DNA of 64,000 nt from Palaeococcus pacificus DY20341. GTDB taxonomy: Archaea > Methanobacteriota_B > Thermococci > Thermococcales > Thermococcaceae. The DNA lies in NCBI RefSeq assembly GCF_000725425.1, contig NZ_CP006019.1, positions 186,001 through 250,000 on the forward strand, in the 5' to 3' direction. Shown here piece after piece: positions 8,066-17,099 of this stretch (position 1 is the first letter of the stretch; each line of letters opens with the position of its first letter). Below the pieces are notes generated by a model, which was given only the letters and a program-made list of their open reading frames with translations, had not been told where the DNA came from and made no database searches. The translations under genes were made by a program, and so were the position numbers.

Positions 8066-9415
8066 TCAAGCCTCCCTTATTGCCCTCTCCACGACTTCTT
8101 TGGCCTTCTTCATCAGCTCCTCCGCTTTCTCCTTCGTGTGTGCCTCAAGAGTAATGCGCATTATTGGCTCTGTCCCGCTTGGCCTAAAGAGAATCCACCA
8201 CTCGTCGTTCTCAATCCTTACTCCATCAATGTCAATCAAACGCTTGTAGGAGAAGCTCTTGAGTGCTTCTTTTTCTATGAGCTCCATAGCTTTTTTCTTC
8301 TTCCCATTGGGACAGGGTATCTTTGCCCTAAGCGTCACGTAGCGTGGAACTTCCTTCGCGAGCTCGCTCAAAGGCCCAAGCTTGTCAATCATCTCCAAAA
8401 CCAATGCCCCAGCGAAGATTCCATCAGGAGTTAGATTCCATTGAGGCATTATCCAAGTGCCGCTTGGCTCTCCTCCAAAGATGGCATTCTCTCTCATGAT
8501 TCCCTCTGCAACAGCAACATCACCAACCTTAACTCTAACAACCTCTCCACCTAAAGGCTTAACGTAATCGTCCAAAGCGAAGCCTGCATCGACCGTCGTT
8601 ATGATCTTGCCTTTTCCAAACTTGCGGAGCATGTAGCCGCTTATTAAGGAAAGCATTACCTCATACTCAACAAAGCGGCCCTCATCATCAACGACTCCAA
8701 TTCTATCCGCGTCACCATCGTGGGCAATTCCGACATCGGCTTTCATAACCCTCACAGTTTTTGCTAACCCTTCAAGGCTCTTAGCGTTTGGCTCTAATTC
8801 GCGAACAAAATAGCCCGATGGGTCTGCGTTTAGGCTTATCACTTTATTTCCGAGTCTCCTTTGAAGGTAAGGACTTAGGATAGAGCCCGCACCGTTGCCC
8901 GCATCCAAGACAACTGTGTAAGAATCGTCGAGATTAACAACTTCTAGGGCTTTTTTAATGTATTCTTCCTTTGGGTCAGCATAACTGAGCTTTCCAATTT
9001 CGTTCCAAGCGGCTTTCTTAAAGCTCTCGCTCTCTAGAATGTGCTCAAGCTCGTTTTCCATCTCATTCGTGTAGGCCATTCCATTCTTTTGCCATACTTT
9101 TATTCCATTGTACTGAGGAGGATTGTGTGAAGCCGTAATCGTAACTCCAGCATCTGCTTCATAGAGCTTAATCGCAAAGCCTGTTAACGGAGTAGGAGAA
9201 AGCCCAATGTCTATAACTTCCACTCCCGTACTCAAAAGCCCGCTTATGAGAGCACTCTTAAGCATCTCACCGCTCGTCCTTGTATCCATGCCAACGACGA
9301 CTTTACCCTCTCCAAGAAAAGTCCCCAAAGCTTTTCCGACCTTTAAAGCCAGCTCTGGAGTGAGCTTTTCGTTCACGACTTCTCTTATTCCGCTCGTACC
9401 GAAATACTTGCCCAT
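8066..9415 (-). CDS. glmM: Phosphoglucosamine mutase / phosphomannomutase family protein
   Basis: 449 residues of the alpha-D-phosphohexomutase superfamily. It opens with the typical '[12 protein letters not shown]', has the phosphoserine loop '[15 protein letters not shown]' (Ser96), the Mg-binding loop 'DGDADR' in domain 2, the sugar-binding 'GGEPSGTWI' loop in domain 3 and '[15 protein letters not shown]' in domain 4. It interconverts hexose-6-phosphates and hexose-1-phosphates for sugar-nucleotide synthesis; glucosamine, glucose or mannose specificity cannot be read from the sequence. ATG at 9415 is preferred over 9430 because a G-run (9425-9430) serves as its SD. TATA at about 9461-9470. 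Confidence 0.88.
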   Translation of the reverse strand: MGKYFGTSGIREVVNEKLTPELALKVGKALGTFLGEGKVVVGMDTRTSGEMLKSALISGLLSTGVEVIDIGLSPTPLTGFAIKLYEADAGVTITASHNPPQYNGIKVWQKNGMAYTNEMENELEHILESESFKKAAWNEIGKLSYADPKEEYIKKALEVVNLDDSYTVVLDAGNGAGSILSPYLQRRLGNKVISLNADPSGYFVRELEPNAKSLEGLAKTVRVMKADVGIAHDGDADRIGVVDDEGRFVEYEVMLSLISGYMLRKFGKGKIITTVDAGFALDDYVKPLGGEVVRVKVGDVAVAEGIMRENAIFGGEPSGTWIMPQWNLTPDGIFAGALVLEMIDKLGPLSELAKEVPRYVTLRAKIPCPNGKKKKAMELIEKEALKSFSYKRLIDIDGVRIENDEWWILFRPSGTEPIMRITLEAHTKEKAEELMKKAKEVVERAIREA

Positions 9416-9483
9416 TTTTCTGCCCCCCATTGCTACTAAACACTTATCTACTACTTGTGAATATAATTTTTTGGGTGAATGTT

Positions 9484-9920
9484 GTGAGTGAAAAGTTCAC
9501 TTATTCAAAAGCGGTGGCAATTTTTGCGGTTTTAGTCTTAGCGGTGTTGATCTTCAGTGGTCTCTACTTTGATGTGAAGCTAACGCTCATTGCCTGCCTC
9601 TTTTGGTGTTCTTGGTGGTTCTCTTCCTCGGCTGGAGCAACAACCAAAAGCTTAACAAAGGTGAGATGCGGCGGGCAATTACCGCAGCTCTGGTTTCAAC
9701 GTTCATAGTAATCGTATTGGGCAATCAATATCTTTTAATTCCCTCGGAGCTCAGAAACTACTTTTTAGGCGTTCTATCCACCATAGTGGGCTTTTACTTT
9801 GGCTATAGGGGGAGAGAAACTGAGGAAGAAAAGATAGAGAGGGTTATTGAGAGCTTAAGTGGCGGCAGAGAAAGAGAAGAGCAAAATACTGAAGCCGGTA
9901 CCGCTACAAACTCTTCCTAA
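9484..9920 (+). pseudogene. Four-TM membrane protein gene interrupted by a frameshift
   Basis: Two overlapping frames together read as one protein. The first starts at GTG 9484 with GGGTGA at 9474-9479 and carries TM1 and half of TM2. It then runs out of frame at about 9600-9605, and the -1 frame continues from 'VFLVVLFLGW' through TM3 and TM4 to a charged tail ending at 9920. Adding one T to the CTTTTGG run at 9600-9606 restores a continuous ~146-residue protein with four helices, so either one base was lost in the T run, or the base call is wrong, or frameshifting is used. No family recognised. The 3' end overlaps the convergent BtpA-family gene by 17 bases. Confidence 0.6.
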
Positions 9921-10686
9921 GCTCCTCAGCAAGCTCCACCAAACGTTTAGCCCTCTCCACATCGATGTCATTTTTTGTTTTTCCCTCCTTCTTAATCCAA
10001 GTTCCCACTATAAAGCCATCTGCATACTTCCAGAGCTTCGGTAGATTGTCGTAAGTTGTGCCTGAACCAACCAAAATAGGGACGCTTGAGAGCTCTTTAG
10101 CTTTTTTAAGCTTTTCTGAGTCAACTTCACCGCCTGTCCTCTTTCCGCTTATAATTACAGCATCAGCTAAACCTCTCTCGATTGTGTCGTTCAAGGCTTC
10201 CTCAAAGTCTCCAAAGTGATACGCATGCTTAACGTGCACATCAGCAAAAACCTTGATTTTGCTCGGTAAGGATTTTCTAAGCTTTGCCAGCTCATAGGCA
10301 ATTCCTTCAATGATGCCCTGATCGGTGTACGCCACTCCACTGAGAACGTTCACTCTTATGAAGTCTGCCTTCACAGCATATGCTATTGAATAAGCCGCTA
10401 CCCCATCATTTCTTAAAACGTTAATGCCGAGCGGGAGGGAAATTTCCTCCTTAATAGCTTTTGCAACAACACTTAAAGAAGCAATGGTTATGGGTTCGAC
10501 TGTCTTTGGAAACGGCACATCATTGAAGTTCTCAACCATTATGGCATCAAAGCCCGCTTTTTCTAACTTTTTAGCTTCGATTACTGCATGGTCTATGACC
10601 TCATCAAAGTTCTTTTCGTAAAGGTAAGAGCCCGGCAAAGGCTTGAGGTGAACCATACCTATGAGGAGCTTTCTTTCAAAGTTCAT
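9904..10686 (-). CDS. BtpA/SgcQ family TIM-barrel protein
   Basis: 260 residues. The BtpA family signature is clear: 'IGMVHLKPLPGS' at the N terminus, 'AGFDAIMVENFNDVPF', 'LGINVLRND', 'DFIRVNVLSG', 'VFADVHVKHAYH', 'DAVIISGKRTGG', 'VPILVGSGTTYDNL' and 'DGFIVGTWIKKEG'. The fold is a phosphate-binding (beta/alpha)8 barrel. BtpA is needed for photosystem I accumulation in cyanobacteria and SgcQ sits in a sugar operon in enterobacteria; the archaeal role is unknown and is more likely metabolic. GGTGATAAG precedes the ATG. Confidence 0.9.
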   Translation of the reverse strand: MNFERKLLIGMVHLKPLPGSYLYEKNFDEVIDHAVIEAKKLEKAGFDAIMVENFNDVPFPKTVEPITIASLSVVAKAIKEEISLPLGINVLRNDGVAAYSIAYAVKADFIRVNVLSGVAYTDQGIIEGIAYELAKLRKSLPSKIKVFADVHVKHAYHFGDFEEALNDTIERGLADAVIISGKRTGGEVDSEKLKKAKELSSVPILVGSGTTYDNLPKLWKYADGFIVGTWIKKEGKTKNDIDVERAKRLVELAEELRKSL

Positions 10687-10719
10687 CTTATCACCAAAGG
10701 AAAATATGGGCTGGGACTA

Positions 10720-11469
10720 TTAAACTTCTCCGCCTGCAGGTTTTTCTGCTATGACCATAATCTCTATGTCATCCAAATCTACTTTCCTCTTTCCCCATCT
10801 TCCAGCAGTGCCTCCCCAAATGGCTTTTACTTCAAACCCTACCATTTTGAACATCAAGTAAAGCTCTGTAGGGACGTAAACACGTTCTCTAATCGGGACT
10901 TTTGTGCCATCAGGTGCCTCAATTTCTTCAAAGAACGTCATGGTGTTTGGGTCAAAGGTTCCTTTGGCTATGTCCTCGTTTGATGCTCCTTTAATTCTTG
11001 AAAGAGCACTTAAGGCGGTCAAGATAAATTTTCCGCCGGGCTTTAAGGACTCATAAATGTTCTTGAGTATCGCCAAGTCGTGCTCTATTGGGTCGTCACT
11101 TGAACCGATTAACGAAAAAGCACCTTCGCAGAGGCATATGGCAGCGTCAAATTCCTCCTCACGCTTAAACTTCGTAGCATCTGCTTTTATGAACTCCACT
11201 TCAACACCTTCTTTTTGAGCTCGTTTTCTTGCTTCTTCAAGCATTCCTCGGGAAAGATCTATTCCTGTTACTCTGTATCCTCTTTTTGCAAGCTCTATTG
11301 AGTGCCTTCCGACACCACAGCCAACATCCAATATTTTGGCTCCTTCTGGCAGCTGAAACTCATTTAATAAAAACTCTACTTCCTCTTTTGTGTATTTAGT
11401 AAACGGCTCTTTCAAGTAGTGACTTGCTTCTCTATCAAAAAAGTCTTCCCATTCAGTCTTTTTTGTCAT
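10720..11469 (-). CDS. Class I SAM-dependent methyltransferase
   Basis: 249 residues. Motif I is 'AKILDVGCGVGRHSIELAKRGY', followed by the acidic 'VTGIDLSRGMLEEA', motif II/III 'VEFIKADATKFKREEEFDAAICL' and 'LKPGGKFILTALS'. The SAM site is complete; the C-terminal half ('EAPDGTKVPIRERVYVPTELYLMFKMVGFEV') is like small-molecule methyltransferases related to UbiE/glycine-type enzymes. Substrate unknown. A TATA box (TTATATAT, about 11504-11511) and GGAGGGTG precede the start. It is separate from the BtpA gene by 33 bases and may be co-transcribed with it. Confidence 0.88.
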   Translation of the reverse strand: MTKKTEWEDFFDREASHYLKEPFTKYTKEEVEFLLNEFQLPEGAKILDVGCGVGRHSIELAKRGYRVTGIDLSRGMLEEARKRAQKEGVEVEFIKADATKFKREEEFDAAICLCEGAFSLIGSSDDPIEHDLAILKNIYESLKPGGKFILTALSALSRIKGASNEDIAKGTFDPNTMTFFEEIEAPDGTKVPIRERVYVPTELYLMFKMVGFEVKAIWGGTAGRWGKRKVDLDDIEIMVIAEKPAGGEV

Positions 11470-11575
11470 TTTTACACCCTCCAGCGCTTTTTGTTATTTG
11501 GAATATATAAGCCTTTGTGGTGATATAGCACAAGCCTAAAATATCATGTGAACACTAGCTATCATAGGTGGGACT

Positions 11576-12148
11576 ATGAGCGAAGAAAAACTTCCAAAAG
11601 GAATTCTTGAAAACCTTTATCCCGATGAGGATGTGCTGTATGCAATTAAGAAGAAGTTCAGCCTTGAAGCAAAGCCAAAATGGCTGGTTGTAACAAATTT
11701 AAGGATTCTCTACATTGATGAGAAGATTTTGGGCAGATACGACTTAACAGCTATTCCCTATGAAAAGCTTGAGCTTGTGTATGTAAAGGTGGGTAAGGTC
11801 TCTTCAGAGTTTATAATCAAGAAAGAGGATGGAGAGGAAATTAAGCTCTCAAGGATGGATAAAGAAGAGGCTAAGAATGCTATTGGAGCGATAAGGGATG
11901 CTTTAAATGAGATTGCTGTTGAGCCTGTGACTATTGAAAGAAAGAAGCACCTCATGAGCGAAGAGTGGATTATCCACAAGCCTAGGGAAGTGGTTAGCAG
12001 GTCAATAAGAATGGAGTCTAGAAGGTTTACAGCCAAAACGGAGGACCCGCTTGAGAAGCTCAAAAAGCTCAAAGAGCTCTATGATATGGGTGTGATAACT
12101 CAGGAGGAGTACGAAGAAAAGAGAAAGAAGCTCTTGGAGCAGATTTGA
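11576..12148 (+). CDS. PH-like domain protein with C-terminal SHOCT domain
   Basis: 190 residues. The first ~110 look like a bacterial-type PH domain: a strand-rich stretch with 'KWLVVTNLRILYIDEKILGRYDL' (the 'T..R' strand is typical) and a closing helix 'KEEAKNAIGAIRDAL'. The last ~35, 'LEKLKKLKELYDMGVITQEEYEEKRKKLLEQI', are a textbook SHOCT domain, a short oligomerisation module. No membrane helix. Function unknown; such proteins often act as membrane- or partner-binding adaptors. AGGTGGGACT precedes the ATG and a TATA-like TAAAATAT lies at 11536-11543. Confidence 0.8.
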   Translation: MSEEKLPKGILENLYPDEDVLYAIKKKFSLEAKPKWLVVTNLRILYIDEKILGRYDLTAIPYEKLELVYVKVGKVSSEFIIKKEDGEEIKLSRMDKEEAKNAIGAIRDALNEIAVEPVTIERKKHLMSEEWIIHKPREVVSRSIRMESRRFTAKTEDPLEKLKKLKELYDMGVITQEEYEEKRKKLLEQI

Positions 12149-12154
12149 GCTTTT

Positions 12155-12607
12155 TTAATCCAAATCCATTTCTAATAAAATTCCACTCTCCTCGAACCCC
12201 ATGCTTTTGTAGAACTCCCTAGCTCTGAGGTTGCTAATCTCCGTGCTCACTTCAACCTCGACGCATCCCAACTCCCTGCACAGCTCCACAGCAGCCTCTA
12301 TAAGATTTCCTCCTATTCCCATCCCTCTGTGCTCCTTGGATACAACGAGCTCATCAATCAGCCCAGAAGGTGCGGAGTGGAGAATCGTCCTGCGGATGTT
12401 TAAGTGAAGAGCTCCCACTATTTTCCCGTTTAATTCCGCGACCAATAAATGCGCATTTGGGGCCTTTAGAATTTTCCTGCAGTTCTCAAGTATGGCATTT
12501 TTATTTATGCCCTCTTCGCTTTCGAGGGTTTCAATGAGCTCTACCATAAGGCTTTTAATTTCGTGCAAATCTGACTCTCGGGCTTTTCTAATAATGAGAT
12601 CGCTCAT
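12155..12607 (-). CDS. GNAT family N-acetyltransferase
   Basis: 150 residues. The acetyl-CoA pyrophosphate loop is 'EHRGMGIGGNLIEAAVELC' (R-x-x-G-x-G/A), followed by 'CVEVEVSTEISNLRAREFYKSMGFEESG', the usual motif B. The N-terminal 'LIIRKARESDLHEIKSLM' is also typical. The acceptor cannot be named. It converges on the SHOCT gene with a 6-base gap. AGGTGGG is the ribosome binding site. Confidence 0.88.
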   Translation of the reverse strand: MSDLIIRKARESDLHEIKSLMVELIETLESEEGINKNAILENCRKILKAPNAHLLVAELNGKIVGALHLNIRRTILHSAPSGLIDELVVSKEHRGMGIGGNLIEAAVELCRELGCVEVEVSTEISNLRAREFYKSMGFEESGILLEMDLD

Positions 12608-12679
12608 TTTCCCACCTAAAGAAAGTTTTTGTATTCACTTATAACAATTTTCATATACTTGAAAAGCCAATATTAAAGC

Positions 12680-12865
12680 ATGAATGAGAGGCAAAAGAAA
12701 ATTGTAATTTTTCTAATCTTGCTGATCCTTACTGGTCCGTTCGCTTTTCTTTGGTTAGCTTTAGTTGGGCTTAGAGAAAGCCAAAAAGCTGAAATTGAGG
12801 TAGAAGAGCCTGAAAAACAAAAAGAAGATGTATTTGAGTGGAAGAGCATTTGGGATGAAGATTAG
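12680..12865 (+). CDS. Small single-TM protein with acidic tail
   Basis: 61 residues: a short basic head (MNERQKK), one strong membrane helix (IVIFLILLILTGPFAFLWLALVGL) and an acidic tail. CATATACTTG at about 12650-12659 lies some 26 bases before the ATG and there is no SD, so the transcript is probably leaderless. It is divergent from the GNAT gene, and its end overlaps the CGTase-type gene tail to tail by 4 bases. Function unknown. Confidence 0.6.
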   Translation: MNERQKKIVIFLILLILTGPFAFLWLALVGLRESQKAEIEVEEPEKQKEDVFEWKSIWDED

Positions 12866-14982
12866 CTCCTCCTAAAGAGCAAAACCACTAGAGAGATTGC
12901 TAAAATCACGCCTACTCCGCAGATTTGGCCTGAGCTCATTGTTTCATGTTCAATGGGTTCTTCGCTTAAAATTACAGTTGTATTTGCTCTGCCGTATAGT
13001 GTAACGTTTAAGGGCTCAAGCTCACCCCAAGGCAAGCCTCTGTAGAGCTGAACTTCAAAAGTGGCACCCTTTGGAAGGCTGACGACTTGGAAGTAGTAAC
13101 CTGTGCTGGATTTGTAGAGAGGTATTGGCTCAGCCAGCTCTGGTATGTCGCCTTTAATCCAGAGCTGCCCTGTTGTATTGATGTAGCTCTCGTTGATGAC
13201 GAGTAGAGCTGGAGTCTGCTCCCCGCTCAAATATCTTATTCTCATAGCGTTGCTCCTTTCTCCATTGTTCTCGACGGTTACATTCACCCATGCCTCTTTC
13301 GTCTTGATTTTTGGCATCTCGAAGACTATCATATCCTCTTTCCACTCCAGAATCTCGGCGTCTTTTTTCTCTTCTTCGCTCTTGACTATGACTTTTCCTC
13401 CCTTTCCAAAAGCAACGCCTCCGAGGAGGACTTTGTCTCCAGGCTGAGCGAAGTATGGAGTAACCGAACCTATAAGCGGCTTTTCCTGCTTTCCGAGGTA
13501 TGAGAACACCAAAATTCTATTCTTTGGAGCCTCCAAAGTAGCTCTGCCATTTTTAACGCTCATCTCGACACCGTAGAGAACGTCTCTATAAGTCCCATCG
13601 CTCCAGTTGAGCGGAATTTCCAAAGCCTTATCTTCCCTCTTATTGAGCACCACTAAAACGCGCTCCCCGCCAAAGCTCCGCTCGAATGCCCAAGTTGTGT
13701 AGCTCATGTGCAATGTCCTAAAATCCCCGTAAGCTAAAGCATTATTCTCCTCCCTGAGCTCTGCTAAAGTCCTTATTATCCTCGCCGCCTCGGTGGTGTT
13801 GTCAAAAATCATCATTGGCCTGTTGTAGGGGTCACCTTTGCCGTCTTTGCTCACCAAATAGCTCTCATCTCCGTAGTAAATCACAGGGATGCCAGGCAAA
13901 GTCATAATCAAGCCCAAAGCCATGTGATAGCCTTCTTTGCTCCGGCTTTCGCTTAGAAACCTTGGAAGGTCATGGCTGTCGAGGAAGTTTACAGCCTTGT
14001 TGGGGTAAATAAATTGAGAGTAATACTTCTCGAGCTCTTTGGCGAGGTCTTCAAAGCTGCCACCAAAGCCCAGTGTGGTGAAGATGTTCCCTCTTATGGG
14101 AATACTTAAGAGCGGCGAAACGTTTGCGTACTGGTAAAAGTGGAACATATCGTCGTCAGTAGCATAGCTCAGCTTATAGTATTCGCCGAAAATGAAGAGA
14201 GGCTCTTTTTGATAGGCGTGAGCATAAAAGCTCGTCAGCCAGCCCAGGTCCATATGCTTTACCGCATCTATTCTAAAGCCGCAGGCGCCGGCTTGAATGA
14301 ACAAATCGAGACTCTCCTTTAGGTAACTATCAACCCAAGGATTGAGGTGGTTGAAGTCCGCCAATCCAAAGAGGTTCTTTGATTTCATTTCCCAGCCGTA
14401 CCAGTTCTCTATGTTCCCATTATGGCGATAAATGTTCTCTAAACTGCTAGTGTAGGGATTTAGCGTTGCGTTCTCCTTGTCTTTGTAGTAGTGTGTAATG
14501 AAAGTGCCGTTGTCGTAGAGCGATGCATACTCTCCATCGGTTGCTGGATTGGAGTGATTGGGAACAAAATCCACTATTATACATATGTCTCTCTTTTTTG
14601 CCTCTTTTACAAGGCGCTCAAAGGTTTCCCAGTCCCCAAAGTGCTCCTCTATTCTTTTATAATCGCGCGTCCAGTAGCCGTGGTACGGGGCACTCGCCCC
14701 CGCCATCCTGTTTATGTTGTCGTTGATGGGTGAGAGCCATATCATGCTAACGCCGAGGCTTTGGAGGTAGTCAAGCTTCTCTATTATTCCCTCCAAATCT
14801 CCACCCCAGTAGAGGTAGTAGTTGGTGTGCGTAGAGTCGTAAAATGGCTCATTGTTGCTTTTATTTCCATCGTAAAAGCGGTCGACCATTATTTGATAGA
14901 TAACTCCTTTCTCGGGAATTTGATATGCTAAAGCGTTGGGAATCATGAGCAGGAGCATAAACACTAAAGCGATCTTCCTCAT
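12862..14982 (-). CDS. Secreted GH13 enzyme, cyclodextrin glucanotransferase type, membrane-anchored
   Basis: 706 residues. Signal peptide 1-19. The GH13 barrel follows with region I 'DFVPNH' (138-143), nucleophile Asp239 in 'GFRIDAVKH', acid/base Glu267 in 'IFGEYY' and Asp338 in 'FLDSHD'. A domain C, an IPT/TIG domain (about 500-590, starting 'PLIGSVTPYFAQPGDKV'), a CBM20-like starch-binding domain (about 595-680) and a C-terminal TM helix 'GVGVILAISLVVLLF' with RRS after it complete the protein. The A-B-C-TIG-CBM20 order is that of CGTases, including those of Thermococcus and Pyrococcus; a maltogenic amylase is the alternative. It would convert starch to cyclodextrins or maltodextrins outside the cell. 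Confidence 0.88.
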   Translation of the reverse strand: MRKIALVFMLLLMIPNALAYQIPEKGVIYQIMVDRFYDGNKSNNEPFYDSTHTNYYLYWGGDLEGIIEKLDYLQSLGVSMIWLSPINDNINRMAGASAPYHGYWTRDYKRIEEHFGDWETFERLVKEAKKRDICIIVDFVPNHSNPATDGEYASLYDNGTFITHYYKDKENATLNPYTSSLENIYRHNGNIENWYGWEMKSKNLFGLADFNHLNPWVDSYLKESLDLFIQAGACGFRIDAVKHMDLGWLTSFYAHAYQKEPLFIFGEYYKLSYATDDDMFHFYQYANVSPLLSIPIRGNIFTTLGFGGSFEDLAKELEKYYSQFIYPNKAVNFLDSHDLPRFLSESRSKEGYHMALGLIMTLPGIPVIYYGDESYLVSKDGKGDPYNRPMMIFDNTTEAARIIRTLAELREENNALAYGDFRTLHMSYTTWAFERSFGGERVLVVLNKREDKALEIPLNWSDGTYRDVLYGVEMSVKNGRATLEAPKNRILVFSYLGKQEKPLIGSVTPYFAQPGDKVLLGGVAFGKGGKVIVKSEEEKKDAEILEWKEDMIVFEMPKIKTKEAWVNVTVENNGERSNAMRIRYLSGEQTPALLVINESYINTTGQLWIKGDIPELAEPIPLYKSSTGYYFQVVSLPKGATFEVQLYRGLPWGELEPLNVTLYGRANTTVILSEEPIEHETMSSGQICGVGVILAISLVVLLFRRS

Positions 14983-14984
14983 TA

Positions 14985-15001
14985 TATCACCAAGAGTGAT
15001 A
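14985..15001. promoter_or_regulatory. TGM operator (TATCAC-N5-GTGATA) of the CGTase-type gene
   Basis: A perfect match to the Thermococcales glycolytic motif TATCAC-N5-GTGATA bound by the TrmB-family regulator TrmBL1/Tgr. The gene's TATA box (minus strand, plus-strand TTATAAT at 15014-15020) would start transcription near 14990, inside the motif. One arm also contains the GGTGAT ribosome binding site. A motif downstream of TATA is the repressing geometry. Confidence 0.85.
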
Positions 15002-15042
15002 GAAAAGGGAAAGTTATAATCTTTTTGCTAATTGATTGTGAT

Positions 15043-15708
15043 TCAGTACTCTCTGAGCTCCTCAATTGAAAGTTCGACGGTCTTCTCGCATATTTCTTCA
15101 CTGGGTGCTTTGAGAACTCGCAGCATAGTCCCTCTACATGTCTTCTTCCATTCTAATACGCTTGTAGCGACTTCTTCTAATAATGGCACTATTTCCGGAT
15201 TTCTCCTTTCCATAGATTGTTTATTTATGAAATAAAGGGCGATCCTGGTTTTATTTCCAACAAAGGTTGATATATTTCTCACGAGCCTTATCGCTTCATT
15301 GTTTTCTGCCACTAAAAAGAGCTTATGAATTCCTAACACGGGATTAAAGGAGATATTCTCGTTAGCACGCCATTTATCGTAAATCTTTCCGTAATATTTA
15401 AAGTCCAATGTGTATTTATCGATTTCAACCCTATCTACAACGTTACCAAGCTTTCTATATCCACCTATTTTTATTACATCTGTTTTCAGAAGCTTATCTG
15501 TGGGGAGTCCTATGATCTCCAATCGTGTTATGAACTCTGCTAAAGTATCGCCTATATCGTCTATGATAACTTGAATTCCCCTTTTCTCGCAGTATCTGCT
15601 TATTATATACAACAGAAGCTCTGGGGAAGAAATTGAATCGTACTCAATTAGCACAGTCTCTCCGGGTTTTAAGTTAGAAAAAATGAGTTCCAGCTCATTA
15701 CATATCAC
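15043..15708 (-). CDS. DUF257 family protein
   Basis: 221 residues. The N-terminal 'LKPGETVLIEYDSISSPELLLYIISRYCEKRG..VIIDDIGDTLAEFITRL' and 'DKLLKTDVIKIGGYRKLGNVV' are typical of DUF257, a family largely confined to Thermococcales and thought to have a RecA/KaiC-like core without a proper Walker A. No function known. The start is GTG at 15708 with GGTGAGG at 15712-15718; a TATA box TTTTTATAAGTT lies near 15740-15750. Confidence 0.85.
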   Translation of the reverse strand: MICNELELIFSNLKPGETVLIEYDSISSPELLLYIISRYCEKRGIQVIIDDIGDTLAEFITRLEIIGLPTDKLLKTDVIKIGGYRKLGNVVDRVEIDKYTLDFKYYGKIYDKWRANENISFNPVLGIHKLFLVAENNEAIRLVRNISTFVGNKTRIALYFINKQSMERRNPEIVPLLEEVATSVLEWKKTCRGTMLRVLKAPSEEICEKTVELSIEELREY

Positions 15709-15791
15709 TTAGGCCTCACCTAAATTATGCATAGCACTACTAACTTATAAAAACTTTGTCCATATGGCTGGTGGGATGTGGAAAAAATTTT

Positions 15792-17099
15792 CTAAACTAT
15801 CTTTCCAAATGTCAATATCCTTGGGGAGATGAATCCGCCTAGTTCTTCTTCCTTTTTTCCAAGGGCGTTTATGGATTTGATAACCTCAAAGACGTTGCCT
15901 ACGAACATGTTGTCCTTGAATGGTTTGAGTTCTCCATCTTCAATTTTGTATCCAAGCTCTACAGTTAAAGAAAAGTCTCCACTTATCGGATTAGCTGTGT
16001 GCTCTCCAAATACCTTTTTAATGACTACTGCATTATCGAGGTCTTCTAAGTCTTCTCTCCTACCGTCAACGATTAAATTACTCGTGCCTATGTGAGGGGT
16101 GGTCCTAAAATCTCTCACAGCATTTCCTGTGCTTTTAGCATTCATGAGCTTTGCGTAGTACTCATCGAAGAGGAAGCTCTTCAAAATGCCTTCTTCAATT
16201 AGAACTGTCCTTTGGCTTGGATTTCCTTCGCCGTCAAAAGAATAACTCCCGAGCTTTCCTTCAATTGTGGAGTCATCTATTAGAGTAAACGCTTCGTTCG
16301 CCACATCCACTCCGGGGTTCTCGAACCTGGAGCGTTTGTGATAAACGTTATCTGCGTATAGATTGCTCATTAGTATCCCAATGATTGAAACAGCTGTGTG
16401 GGGCTCTAAAACTACTTCTCCCTCAAAACCACTTTCCTGTTTGGCGTTGAAGCTCAAATCGGCATCTCTTAGAGCGCTCTTTAGGCCTTTAGAGAGCTCC
16501 TCTTCGAAGTCTGGAATGTTTCTAAAACCCTTGTAGTAGCTCCCGCTCCCATTTTTGCCCATTTCTCTCTTAATGATGTAGAGACCAAAGCTCATGGCTG
16601 TGCTTGGCTCTTGCTTCTCAACCCCATTGGAGTTGGCAATCCCGTCCACTGCATGTCCAAAGGCTAAGCTTCCTGATAGGGTGTAGGCTTTCCCTATCTC
16701 CTCTTTCAGCTCTTTCTCTTTCTCGAGAAGCACTTTTGCATATTCAATGGCATCTTCGAAGCTTAGCTCTTCGATTTTCCTATCGTGTAGGCCTTTAACA
16801 CGCTTAAATTTGCTCTCTTTGGCAAAGCCTAAAAAAGGGACTTCGCTGACTTTCGCCAGCTTTATAGTTCTATTAACAAACTTTTCGAGCGTGGCTCTAT
16901 CATGGTTTAAGCCAGTTATATAAGAAAAGCCCTGTCTGCCTTTGTAACCGATCCTAAGACCTATCCCAGAGTGATACTTTCTTTGGGCTCTCTCTAACCT
17001 CCCGCGCTCAATTTTAAATGAACTCCCTCTCCCAGCTTCCCAATAAATCTCCCACTCGACGTTTTTGTGATTGAGGATCCTGATGAGCTCGTCTATCAA
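15792..17099 (-). CDS. TldE/PmbA-type subunit of the TldD/TldE peptidase
   Basis: 435 residues of the TldD/PmbA (U62) fold; it lacks the HExxxH metal motif that its neighbour has, as expected for the TldE subunit. Recognisable are 'GIGLRIGYKGRQGFSYI' near residue 45, 'RTVLIEEGILKSFLFDEYYAKLM' and 'NLIVDGRRE..VFGEHTANPISGDFSLTVELGYKIEDGE'. TldD and TldE form a cylinder-shaped heterodimer that cleaves small unfolded peptides. Translation starts at TTG 17099 overlapping the tldD stop (TTGA), with a six-G SD at 17106-17111, so the two subunits are made together. Confidence 0.87.
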   Translation of the reverse strand: MIDELIRILNHKNVEWEIYWEAGRGSSFKIERGRLERAQRKYHSGIGLRIGYKGRQGFSYITGLNHDRATLEKFVNRTIKLAKVSEVPFLGFAKESKFKRVKGLHDRKIEELSFEDAIEYAKVLLEKEKELKEEIGKAYTLSGSLAFGHAVDGIANSNGVEKQEPSTAMSFGLYIIKREMGKNGSGSYYKGFRNIPDFEEELSKGLKSALRDADLSFNAKQESGFEGEVVLEPHTAVSIIGILMSNLYADNVYHKRSRFENPGVDVANEAFTLIDDSTIEGKLGSYSFDGEGNPSQRTVLIEEGILKSFLFDEYYAKLMNAKSTGNAVRDFRTTPHIGTSNLIVDGRREDLEDLDNAVVIKKVFGEHTANPISGDFSLTVELGYKIEDGELKPFKDNMFVGNVFEVIKSINALGKKEEELGGFISPRILTFGKIV

